A stretch of DNA of 64,000 nt from contig CAZFYX010000044.1 of the NCBI GenBank assembly GCA_964523885.1, positions 20,078-84,077 of the forward strand, in the 5' to 3' direction. Below are positions 43,956 to 51,813 of this stretch, piece by piece. Made by a program: the position numbers and the translations under genes. Source of the stretch: SHXO01 sp964523885. GTDB taxonomy: Bacteria; Pseudomonadota; Gammaproteobacteria; Burkholderiales; SHXO01. Position 1 is the stretch's first letter, and every line of letters begins with the position of its first letter. Under the pieces are notes generated by a model. The model was not told the DNA's origin. It was given only the letters and a program-made list of their open reading frames with translations, and made no database searches.

Positions 43956-46558
43956 TGCTCTCTATCGGGGTTCTGAAGTCCTCTGCTCAGGCAGGCAGCT
44001 ACTACGCGCAAGACGATTACTACACCAAGGCAGGCGCGGCGGAGCCGTCCCAGTGGGACGGCCTGGCGGCCGCCGCACTCGGTCTGGCGGGGGAGGTCGA
44101 CCGAGCCCAGTTCGAGGCGCTGCTCAACGGCGTGCTGCCCAATGGCGTGACGCTCAAGAGGGGGCAGGACGGGAAGCATCAGCCGGGCTGGGACCTCACC
44201 TTCAGCGCGCCGAAGTCGGTCTCGCTGCTAGCCCTAGTGGGTGCGGACAGCCGGGTGATTGAGGCGCATGACCTGGCCGTCTCGCAGGCCCTCAAATACC
44301 TCGAAAGCGAGACGGCGCAGGCGCGCATCAAGCAGGGTGGCAAGAGCGCGATCGAGACGACTGGCAACTGGATCATCGCCCGCTTCAACCACGATACGAG
44401 TCGTGAGCTGGACCCGCAGTTACATACCCACGCGGTGGTAATCAACGCCACGCAACGATCGGATGGCGAATGGCGAGCGCTGTCATCGAAGGAGATGTTT
44501 CGGGCCAAGATGCTCGGTGGCGCGGTCTACCGCGCAGAGCTAGCTCGAGGCCTCCAGCGGCTGGGTTACGAGGTCGAGGTAACCAACCAGGACGGCCGCT
44601 TTGAGGTCAAGGGCTTCAGCAAGGAGCAGCTGCGGCACTTCTCGAGGCGGAGGGAAGAGATCGAGGCGGCTCTTGCAGCCGTGGGAGCCTCGGGCGCCAA
44701 AGCGAGCGCGTCTCTCGCCCTGTACACGCGGGCGAGAAAAGGGCCGATCGACCGCACGGAGGTGTACGCCGACTGGCGGGCGAGAGCGGCTGAACAGCGC
44801 ATCAGCTTCGGGGAGATCATGCCCACAAAGCCGCGTCAACGCGTCGCGTCCGTGACACCGGCGAAGGAGGCAGTGGCATGGGCAATTGACCATCTGACCG
44901 AAAGAGAGAGCGTCATCAGCGATAGGGACGTCATCCGTCGAGCGCTCGAGCACGGGACGGGCAGCGCAACCCTACCGGAGGTACTGGCGGGCATTGACGC
45001 GTCGAAGCGCATAGGTGTGCTTATCCCCACCAGCTTTGGGAGATCGACAACCAAAGCGGCCGTAATTGCGGAGCGGGAGACGCTCTCCATCGTGCGTTCG
45101 GGACAGGGTAGGGCAGGGCCGGTAGCGTCCCGCGAAGCGGCACAGCGAGCGGTCGCAGGCCATGCTCTGGCCGTAGATCAAACCAACGCCGCGACCTTCA
45201 TCTTGACGAGCAGGGATCGTATCGTCGGGATCCAAGGCTATGCCGGGACTGGCAAGACGCACATGCTGCGCGTCGTGCGCGAGGTTGCTGAAACCGCGGG
45301 GCTTACCGTTCGGGGGTTCGCACCGAGTGCCAGTGCGGCTCGCGTTCTCCAGCAGGACGCCGCGATCCCTTCCGATACCGTCAGCAAGCACCTCCTCGAG
45401 ATAAAGAAGGAGAGCAGGCCTCGAGGCTCATCCGGTGAGCTGTGGGTGGTGGACGAGGCCTCGATGCTTAGTACCGACCAGGCGCGTTGGCTGGTGCGAG
45501 CCGCGGCTAGCCAGAAAGCCCGCATTGTGTTAATCGGGGACCGTCAGCAACTGGCGGCCGTGGAAGCCGGCCGCCCCTTCGCCATGCTCCTCGAGCATGG
45601 AATGGCGAGCGTCGAGATGCGCGATATCAAGCGTCAGAAGAATCCAAAGTTGAAGGCAGCAGTATTAGACACCATCGCTCGCCGGGAGGCCGATGCGCTC
45701 AAGAAGTTGGCGGACCATACCTACTCAATACCCGACCGGCTTCAGCGTATCGAGACGCTCGTCCGAGATTACCTAGACCACCCTGCTTCGGATCGGGAAC
45801 AGACACTCATCGTCACGGGGGTCAACGAGGACAGATGTGCCATCAATGATCGTATTCGCGCGCGGCTAAAGGAACAAAAGGATCTCCACGGACCCGAAGT
45901 GTCGGTCCGGGTGCTAGTTCAGCGAGACCTAACGCGCGCAGAGCTGACGCAAGCACGGTCGTACCAGGTCGGCGATATCGTGCGATTTGGACGCAACTAT
46001 TCCGGCCTTGGCATCGAAGCAGGAAGCGTTTTTGAGGTGACAAGTCTGGATGTCGGACGAGGGGTCGTTTCTCTTGCGCTCGGCCAGCAAAGCATCGATT
46101 GGGAGCCGCGCAGGACGGCGAAGGTAGAGGTCTACCAAGCAGAGGAGCGTTGGCTCATGGCGGGAGACTTACTGCGGTGGACGAGGAATGATCGTAGCCT
46201 CGGCCGGCGCAACGGCGAACTGGTTCGCGTACTTTCAGTCGACCCTGGGCACGCTACTGCTGTCGTGCGGGGAGCGGGCAAGACAGAGGATCTAGATCTG
46301 CGACCGCTTCAGCACTGGGAGCATGGGTACGCGTCGACCGTCCACTCGGCACAAGGCAGGACCGCCGACCGGGTGCTGGTGCACCTCGATGGAAGATACG
46401 GGAAGACGGTGAGTAGCGAGAGCTTCTATGTGGCTGTGAGTAGAGCCAGACACGAAGCGAAGCTCTACACGGACGATCAACGCCGACTTGGCGAGGTGGT
46501 CGGCCGATCACAACTGCGGCCCTATGCGCTGGAAGCGGTAGTGAACCGGGCGAGGTAG
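43955..46558 (+). CDS. MobF-family relaxase-helicase, TrwC-like
   Basis: This 867-residue relaxase nicks oriT and unwinds the strand. The N-terminus MLSIGVLKSSAQAGSYYAQDDYY carries the paired catalytic tyrosines (Tyr16/17 and Tyr22/23). The three-His metal site is in QLHTHAVVINA, and LTFSAPKSVSLLAL is conserved with R388 TrwC. The C-terminal RecD-like helicase has Walker A GYAGTGKTHML and WVVDEASML. It is about 100 residues shorter than TrwC. No mating-channel genes follow, so transfer would need a helper. Confidence 0.93.
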   Translation: MLSIGVLKSSAQAGSYYAQDDYYTKAGAAEPSQWDGLAAAALGLAGEVDRAQFEALLNGVLPNGVTLKRGQDGKHQPGWDLTFSAPKSVSLLALVGADSRVIEAHDLAVSQALKYLESETAQARIKQGGKSAIETTGNWIIARFNHDTSRELDPQLHTHAVVINATQRSDGEWRALSSKEMFRAKMLGGAVYRAELARGLQRLGYEVEVTNQDGRFEVKGFSKEQLRHFSRRREEIEAALAAVGASGAKASASLALYTRARKGPIDRTEVYADWRARAAEQRISFGEIMPTKPRQRVASVTPAKEAVAWAIDHLTERESVISDRDVIRRALEHGTGSATLPEVLAGIDASKRIGVLIPTSFGRSTTKAAVIAERETLSIVRSGQGRAGPVASREAAQRAVAGHALAVDQTNAATFILTSRDRIVGIQGYAGTGKTHMLRVVREVAETAGLTVRGFAPSASAARVLQQDAAIPSDTVSKHLLEIKKESRPRGSSGELWVVDEASMLSTDQARWLVRAAASQKARIVLIGDRQQLAAVEAGRPFAMLLEHGMASVEMRDIKRQKNPKLKAAVLDTIARREADALKKLADHTYSIPDRLQRIETLVRDYLDHPASDREQTLIVTGVNEDRCAINDRIRARLKEQKDLHGPEVSVRVLVQRDLTRAELTQARSYQVGDIVRFGRNYSGLGIEAGSVFEVTSLDVGRGVVSLALGQQSIDWEPRRTAKVEVYQAEERWLMAGDLLRWTRNDRSLGRRNGELVRVLSVDPGHATAVVRGAGKTEDLDLRPLQHWEHGYASTVHSAQGRTADRVLVHLDGRYGKTVSSESFYVAVSRARHEAKLYTDDQRRLGEVVGRSQLRPYALEAVVNRAR

Positions 46559-46672
46559 GTAGGGATAGGTTGCAACGCTAACTCACCCCGCGTCTCAAGG
46601 AGAGTAACTCTCGCCGATGCCATGGGGTGCCGGGCTTGCGCTCAAACGCCGGCACAGGCGTATAGTGAAAGT

Positions 46673-47059
46673 GTGAAACGTGTGATCGCATTCGTTCTGC
46701 TGCTGTGGCTGCCCCTCCAGGGGGTGGCCGCGCTTACCATGCCGTTCTGCCGGCATGCGGAGCAGAGCAGTGCCTCCACAGTGACCGGGCGCGATGCGCA
46801 GACGCACGCGGCCCATGCACATGCAGGACAAGCGCACGACCACCGTACCCCTGCACGTCCGGGTGACGCGCGGGGTGCGGATACTCTGGCCTGTAACGAT
46901 TGCGGCGCTTGCCACCTGGCCTGCGCTCCGGCCGTGCCTTCGCATGCGGCGGATGCGGCGGCCCCGCTGCCCGGCACGCCGCGCCTGGGACCCCCTCCCT
47001 TCGCTCCTCCCACCGTGGTGCTGGAGCTGCTCAACCCGCCTCCGCTTAGCCGCGGCTGA
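46673..47059 (+). CDS. Small secreted His/Cys-containing protein of the copper cluster
   Basis: This 128-residue protein has a signal peptide (VKRVIAFVLLLWLPLQGVAAL), a His-rich segment (THAAHAHAGQAHDHRT), the Cys group ACNDCGACHLAC, and a proline-rich end. Small proteins like this often precede Cus/Czc genes and are thought to sense or buffer metal in the periplasm, but their function is not established. TATAGT at 46661-46666 lies just 6 bp before the GTG, implying a nearly leaderless mRNA if used. Confidence 0.6.
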   Translation: MKRVIAFVLLLWLPLQGVAALTMPFCRHAEQSSASTVTGRDAQTHAAHAHAGQAHDHRTPARPGDARGADTLACNDCGACHLACAPAVPSHAADAAAPLPGTPRLGPPPFAPPTVVLELLNPPPLSRG

Positions 47060-47176
47060 CGTTGCGGCTGCGATGAGCTGAGCGGGCGGCGCCACTGCGC
47101 GGGGCCGCTGCTCTCCTGCAGGCCGAGCCTGCCCGTAGCCGACGGGCTGCTTTCGTTCGACAGGAGCTTCGATTAC

Positions 47177-47341
47177 ATGATCACCTCTCGTCGTGCGCGC
47201 GCCGCCGGGCCCCTGTTCGCTTTCACGTTGGCCGCCTGCGCCATCGTGCCTCCGACCCCGCTGCCTGCCCGTCATCCTGCGCTGCCCGGCCCCGCGGCCT
47301 GGAGGGCCACACCGGAAGAGTTGAAGCGCCTGCTCGGCTAG
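47177..47341 (+). CDS. 54-residue putative lipoprotein
   Basis: MITSRRARAAGPLFAFTLAACAIVPP gives a short basic start, hydrophobic stretch and lipobox LAAC, followed by a Pro/Ala-rich linker and a charged end (TPEELKRLLG). It is between the His/Cys protein and cusF on the same strand. It has no recognised family. The lipobox and operon position make it a real but unassigned gene. Confidence 0.5.
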   Translation: MITSRRARAAGPLFAFTLAACAIVPPTPLPARHPALPGPAAWRATPEELKRLLG

Positions 47342-47374
47342 TCCGCAACCTGTTGTCTTGCCAAGGAGCATTAC

Positions 47375-47722
47375 ATGCCTAAGTATCTCTCGATCATCGC
47401 TGTACTCGTTCTCGCCTCCACTTCGCTCGCCTTGCCCGCAGCGGACGAACACCACGCCGCGGACCAGACCGCCGCTCCTGCCGCGGCAGGGGACACTCAC
47501 CGGCTCCATGGCGTGGTGAACAGCGTCAATGCCGCCGCGGGCCGCGTCAACATCACGCACGACCCAGTGGAGAGTCTGAAGTGGCCGAAGATGAAGATGA
47601 ACTTCAAGGTGGCCGATCCCGGCCTGCTGGAAGGCCTCACCACCGGCAGCGAAGTGGACTTCGAGCTGCAGAAGACCGGCGAGGGCTATCAGATCACGAA
47701 GATCGCACCGGTCAGCAAGTAG
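47375..47722 (+). CDS. cusF: CusF-like periplasmic copper-binding protein
   Basis: This 115-residue protein has a signal peptide and an OB-fold CusF domain. The Cu/Ag site is recognisable as His in NITHDPVESLKWP, the Trp that stacks on the metal, and two Met in WPKMKMNF. CusF carries Cu(I)/Ag(I) to the CusCBA pump found 4 kb away on the opposite strand. AAGGAG lies 7 bp before the ATG. Confidence 0.92.
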   Translation: MPKYLSIIAVLVLASTSLALPAADEHHAADQTAAPAAAGDTHRLHGVVNSVNAAAGRVNITHDPVESLKWPKMKMNFKVADPGLLEGLTTGSEVDFELQKTGEGYQITKIAPVSK

Positions 47723-47780
47723 GGCTCGCGAACCCGGCACCGGCTCGCAGCCCGGTTGGCCGCATCATCAGGAGGCTTCA

Positions 47781-48269
47781 ATGCGCAGCAGCAAATGGTT
47801 CTGCCTGTGGAGCGTCACAGCAGCGCTCGCGGTGACCAGACTGGCCGCGGCGGACCCGGGCCATGCACATGGACATGGCGATCATCAGCATTCGCCGTCC
47901 GGCGGTCCGGGCAAGCCGGCCCAGGTCAGCAAGGTCTTCAATGTGAGCATGCTCGACAGCATGCGCTTCGAGCCTGCAGCGTTCGAGGTCCGGGCGGGAC
48001 AGACGGTGAAGTTCGTGGTGACCAACCACGGCAAGACCCGCCACGAGTTTGGCATCGGCACGCACGACGAGCAGGCGGCGCACGCGGAGATGATGCTGGC
48101 CGATCCCGATATGAAGCACGAGGACGGCCGTGCCATCACGGTCCCGCCGGGCGAGACCCGCGAGCTCGTATGGCGCTTCGCCAAGGTAGCCAAGCTCGAG
48201 GCGGGGTGCCAGGTTCCGGGACATTACCCGGCGGGGATGAAGGCCACGATCAGCGTGCGGGCCCGGTAA
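47781..48269 (+). CDS. Cupredoxin-domain periplasmic copper protein
   Basis: This 162-residue exported protein has a signal peptide (to LAAADP), a His-rich linker (GHAHGHGDHQHS), and a plastocyanin-like domain. Likely copper ligands are His in KTRHEFGIG, then Cys, His and Met in AGCQVPGHYPAGM. It probably binds or oxidises periplasmic copper. It sits between cusF and copA in one resistance block. Confidence 0.88.
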   Translation: MRSSKWFCLWSVTAALAVTRLAAADPGHAHGHGDHQHSPSGGPGKPAQVSKVFNVSMLDSMRFEPAAFEVRAGQTVKFVVTNHGKTRHEFGIGTHDEQAAHAEMMLADPDMKHEDGRAITVPPGETRELVWRFAKVAKLEAGCQVPGHYPAGMKATISVRAR

Positions 48270-48290
48270 GTGCCGGGTGTGCACGCCCCT

Positions 48291-48321
48291 TGACCTTGAC
48301 ACGTTGGGAAGGTCTAGCGTC
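48291..48321 (+). promoter_or_regulatory. CueR/MerR-type copper promoter
   Basis: The -35 TTGACC (48291-48296) and -10 TAGCGT (48316-48321) are separated by 19 bp, the over-long spacer of MerR-family promoters. The spacer carries the dyad ACCTT (48294-48298) with AAGGT (48310-48314), 11 bp apart, exactly the geometry of the E. coli copA CueR operator. It drives DUF2933-copA. No cueR is in the window. Confidence 0.8.
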
Positions 48322-48386
48322 TAGGATCGCGCATCCGATGACGGTGCGCGTTATCGATGTTCCGAAGCCCTTACGAGGAGCCGAAC

Positions 48387-48656
48387 ATGGCGATGGATTC
48401 GATGGATTCGATGCATTCACACACCCCGCCGCCCGCGGCACGCCGGTCTGTTCGTGCGGCGTGGGTCGCTACGGCGATGACCGTGCTGATCGTTGCGTTC
48501 TTCCTGCTGCGCGAGCATTGGGGTCACGTCGCGGGCTATTGGCCCTACCTGCTGTTGCTAGCCTGCCCGGTGATGCATCTGATGCACGGCCATGGACATC
48601 ACAAACATCGCGCAGGCCGCGACCCTGCCTCGCGCTCCACTGACCAGGCGGGCTGA
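48387..48656 (+). CDS. DUF2933 small membrane protein
   Basis: This 89-residue protein has a Met/His-rich N-terminus (MAMDSMDSMHSHTPP), two hydrophobic segments (AAWVATAMTVLIVAFFLL and WPYLLLLACPVMHLM) and a His-rich end (MHGHGHHKH). DUF2933 proteins are regular neighbours of copper ATPases and may help deliver metal. It is the first gene after the CueR-type promoter, and it ends 4 bp before copA. Confidence 0.78.
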   Translation: MAMDSMDSMHSHTPPPAARRSVRAAWVATAMTVLIVAFFLLREHWGHVAGYWPYLLLLACPVMHLMHGHGHHKHRAGRDPASRSTDQAG

Positions 48657-48660
48657 CACG

Positions 48661-51036
48661 ATGGAAATGCACTCGCACGCCAGCCATGCAGGCCACACGG
48701 ACGCGCATGGTCATGGGCAGCGCCATCCGGCGCCGACGGGGTCATCGCAAGAGCTGAAGGACCCGGTCTGCGGCATGACTGTCACCGAGCAGTCGCCGCA
48801 CCGCGCCCAGCACGAGGGGCGGCCCTACTACTTCTGCAGCGCGAAGTGCCTGGCGCGGTTCACGGCCGAGCCGGCACGCTACGCGCAGCCCGCATCGCCA
48901 GGCGCACCCGCCGCGGCGGTGACGCCCGGCACCATCTACACCTGCCCGATGCACCCGGAGATCCGGCAGGATCATCCAGGCAACTGCCCCAAGTGCGGGA
49001 TGACGCTGGAGCCGGTGCTGCCGGACCTCGACGAGGCGGAAAACCCCGAGCTCGTGGACTTCACGCGCCGGTTCTGGTGGACGCTGCCGCTGACCCTGGT
49101 CGTCACCCTGATGGCTATGTTCGGCCACCGGCTTGGCTGGTTCGACATGGCCCGGCAGAGCTGGATCGAGCTGGTGCTGACGTTGCCGATCGTGCTCTGG
49201 GCGGGTGCGCCGTTCTTCATCCGCGGGGCGCAGTCGATCGCCAACCGCAGCCCCAACATGTGGACCCTGATCGGTCTTGGCACCGGGGCGGCCTTTGTCT
49301 ACAGCGTGGTGGCCACCGTCGCCCCGCAGGTCTTCCCGGCGTCCTTCGTCTCTATGGGGCGCGTGGCCGTGTACTTCGAGGCTGCGGCCGTGATCATCTC
49401 GTTGACGCTGCTTGGCCAGATTCTCGAACTCAAGGCACGTTCGCAGACCTCTGCGGCGATCAAATCGCTGTTGGGACTGGCACCGAAGACTGCGCGCCGC
49501 ATCGCTGCGGATGGCAGCGAGGCCGACGTGCCGCTGTCGCATGTGCATGTCGGCGACTTGTTGCGCATACGGCCGGGCGAGAAGGTACCTGTGGACGGCG
49601 TGGTCGTAGAAGGCAGCAGTTCCATCGACGAGTCGATGCTGACCGGCGAGCCGCTGCCGATCACCAAGCGCGTGGGTGACAAGCTCATCGGGGCGACAAT
49701 GAACACCAGCGGGGCCCTGGTGATGCGCTCTGTGCATGTCGGCTCGGCCACCGTGCTCGCGCAGATCGTGCAGATGGTGGCGATGGCGCAGCGCTCGCGC
49801 GCGCCGATGCAGCGCATGGCCGACCAGGTAGCGGGCTACTTCGTTGTCGGGGTGGTCGGCATCGCCCTCGTGACCCTCTTTGCCTGGGGCCTGTTCGGCC
49901 CACAACCGAGTTGGGTGTACGGCCTGATCAACGCCGTGGCTGTGCTGATCATCGCCTGTCCGTGCGCATTGGGTCTGGCCACGCCCATGTCGATCATGGT
50001 CGCGACCGGCCGAGGCGCTACGCACGGCGTGCTGTTCCGTGACGCCGCCGCGATCGAGAACCTGCGCAAGATCGACACGCTGATCGTCGACAAGACCGGG
50101 ACGCTGACGGAAGGGCGTCCGACCTTCGAGCGCGCGATTGCGGCGCCCGGGAACAGCGAGGACGAGGTGCTGCGCATTGCGGCGAGCCTGGACCAGGGCA
50201 GCGAGCATCCGCTCGCTGCAGCGATCGTCGCCGCGGCGCGGGAGCGCGGCCTGGCGCTGGACAAGCCCGGGCAGTTCGACTCCGAGTCCGGTATCGGTGT
50301 GCGTGGCACCATTGCCGGCCGGGCAGTAGCACTGGGCAATACCACGCTGATGGCGCAGCTAGGCGTCGACGTGGCACCGCTGGCCGCCCAGGCCGAAGCG
50401 CTGCGTGCGCAGGGGGCGAGCGTCATGCACCTGACGGTCGGCGGCCAGCTGGCCGGTCTTCTTGCCGTGTCGGACGCGGTCAAGTCCACGACGCCCGACG
50501 CATTGGGATCGCTGCGGGCGGCGGGGCTGCGCGTCGTGATGGCTACGGGCGACGGCCTGACTACGGCGCGCGCCGTGGGCCAGCGTTTGGGAATTGAAGA
50601 GGTTCACGGGGAGGTCAAGCCCGCCGACAAGCTCGAACTCGTCGCGAGGTTGCAGGGCGAGGGCCGGCGTGTAGCAATGGCTGGGGACGGCATCAATGAC
50701 GCCCCTGCGCTAGCACGCGCAGACGTGGGCATCGCAATGGGCACCGGCACCGACGTGGCGATGAACAGCGCGCAACTAACTCTCGTGAAGGGGGACCTGC
50801 GCGGCATCGCCACAGCGCGGGCACTGTCGGTGGCCACGGTGGCGAACATGAAGCAGAACCTTGCCTTCGCCTTCGTCTACAACGCGCTGGGCGTGCCCCT
50901 GGCTGCCGGTGTGCTCTTCCCCTTCACCGGGTGGCTGCTGTCACCGATGATCGCCGCCCTGGCAATGAGTTTGAGTTCCGCATCGGTGATCACCAACGCG
51001 CTGCGACTTCGCAGCGCGACGCTGCTGCAGGACTGA
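48661..51036 (+). CDS. copA: Cu(I)/Ag(I)-exporting P1B-type ATPase
   Basis: This 791-residue pump exports monovalent copper or silver from the cytoplasm. The N-terminus is His-rich and followed by a YHS domain (KDPVCGM, FCSAKCL) and a metal-binding YTCPMHPEI/GNCPKCGM domain in place of CxxC domains. The core has TGE in MLTGEPLP, the CPC motif ACPCALG, phosphorylation site DKTGTLT, SEHPLA, and GDGINDAPAL. The last helix has MSLSSASVITNALRL. The CPC and MxxSS motifs assign it to the P1B-1 class. SilP-like silver export is equally possible. Confidence 0.95.
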   Translation: MEMHSHASHAGHTDAHGHGQRHPAPTGSSQELKDPVCGMTVTEQSPHRAQHEGRPYYFCSAKCLARFTAEPARYAQPASPGAPAAAVTPGTIYTCPMHPEIRQDHPGNCPKCGMTLEPVLPDLDEAENPELVDFTRRFWWTLPLTLVVTLMAMFGHRLGWFDMARQSWIELVLTLPIVLWAGAPFFIRGAQSIANRSPNMWTLIGLGTGAAFVYSVVATVAPQVFPASFVSMGRVAVYFEAAAVIISLTLLGQILELKARSQTSAAIKSLLGLAPKTARRIAADGSEADVPLSHVHVGDLLRIRPGEKVPVDGVVVEGSSSIDESMLTGEPLPITKRVGDKLIGATMNTSGALVMRSVHVGSATVLAQIVQMVAMAQRSRAPMQRMADQVAGYFVVGVVGIALVTLFAWGLFGPQPSWVYGLINAVAVLIIACPCALGLATPMSIMVATGRGATHGVLFRDAAAIENLRKIDTLIVDKTGTLTEGRPTFERAIAAPGNSEDEVLRIAASLDQGSEHPLAAAIVAAARERGLALDKPGQFDSESGIGVRGTIAGRAVALGNTTLMAQLGVDVAPLAAQAEALRAQGASVMHLTVGGQLAGLLAVSDAVKSTTPDALGSLRAAGLRVVMATGDGLTTARAVGQRLGIEEVHGEVKPADKLELVARLQGEGRRVAMAGDGINDAPALARADVGIAMGTGTDVAMNSAQLTLVKGDLRGIATARALSVATVANMKQNLAFAFVYNALGVPLAAGVLFPFTGWLLSPMIAALAMSLSSASVITNALRLRSATLLQD

Positions 51037-51052
51037 CCGCAGGAGCGGCGCC

Positions 51053-51328
51053 GTGGCGGCCGACGCTTACCCGTTGCATCATCGCTCAGAGGTGGTGCTG
51101 GCCGTCGACGGCGCTCGGCTGTTTGCCCATCTGGACGACCACCGCCGGCTGTCCAGCCACATGGAGACGCCCTCGCTCATGACGGCGGGCGCCTCAATGC
51201 GCATTGACACCGACGAGCGGCACGGGCAGGCCGTGAGACCCGTCATCCGGATGACGGGCCGCGTGCTGGGCCTGCACCTCTCGTTCGAAGAGCGCCCGAC
51301 ACGGCCCGCCCTGCTGCTGCCCGCCTGA
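51053..51328 (+). pseudogene. Shortened SRPBCC-type protein remnant
   Basis: The 91-residue frame begins RSEVVLAVDGARLFAHLDDHRRLSSHMETPSLMTAGASM, which matches the start of SRPBCC-family proteins often found in metal-resistance islands. Those are usually ~150-170 residues. Here the sequence ends soon after GRVLGLHLSFEE, so the C-terminal half is missing. It follows copA by 16 bp. Confidence 0.45.
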
Positions 51329-51341
51329 CCTGCCCGCCGAC

Positions 51342-51797
51342 CTACCCCGCGCCAAGGACATGGCGGGCGGTCAGCCAACCAGCGAGCGGCGGCACGAGCA
51401 GCCATTGCAGCAGCGGAGATAGTCCCATGCGCAGCACGGGAACGGTTGGCATGAGTTCCGAGTAAGCCCACCGAAGTAGGTGGATGGTCGCCAGATGCTC
51501 GGTTGCAAGCGTGATCACCAGACCCGTCAGAAGGAAGGCGAGCCCGGCAACCGCACGAGGACGCAGGACCCAGCATGCATCGCGTTGCGAAAGAGCACCG
51601 CCCGTGTACGCAATGAGCGCAATGGCGAGGTCTCCCAAAGTGGCGCGGGTGCAAATCCAGACGCCCTCCGCGTGGCCGAGCTGCCGCATGCCGGAATAGA
51701 GCGATGACTGCAGCATCTCCCATGCGAAGTGCAGCAGAAAAGAGAACCCGGCAAATGCGCCCAGGACCGAGACCAGATGCTTGTACCGTACTTTCAT
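51342..51797 (-). CDS. Four-helix membrane protein of unknown function
   Basis: This 151-residue protein has about four membrane helices: LVSVLGAFAGFSFLLHFAWEM, a segment around GDLAIALIAYTGGAL, AVAGLAFLLTGLVITLAT, and a final LQWLLVPPLAGWLTA. It follows cusA on the minus strand by 16 bp and so ends the cusCBA transcript. No family recognised; a role in metal handling is only suggested by position. Confidence 0.6.
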   Translation of the reverse strand: MKVRYKHLVSVLGAFAGFSFLLHFAWEMLQSSLYSGMRQLGHAEGVWICTRATLGDLAIALIAYTGGALSQRDACWVLRPRAVAGLAFLLTGLVITLATEHLATIHLLRWAYSELMPTVPVLRMGLSPLLQWLLVPPLAGWLTARHVLGAG

Positions 51798-51813
51798 GCC
51801 GCGGCGATGCTAC

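Noticed and set aside
46636..46666. A second MerR-type promoter before the small secreted protein (TTGCGC, 19 bp, TATAGT)
   Set aside because: The spacing fits, but the ACGCC/GGCGT dyad is off-centre and unlike CueR sites, so I do not call it.
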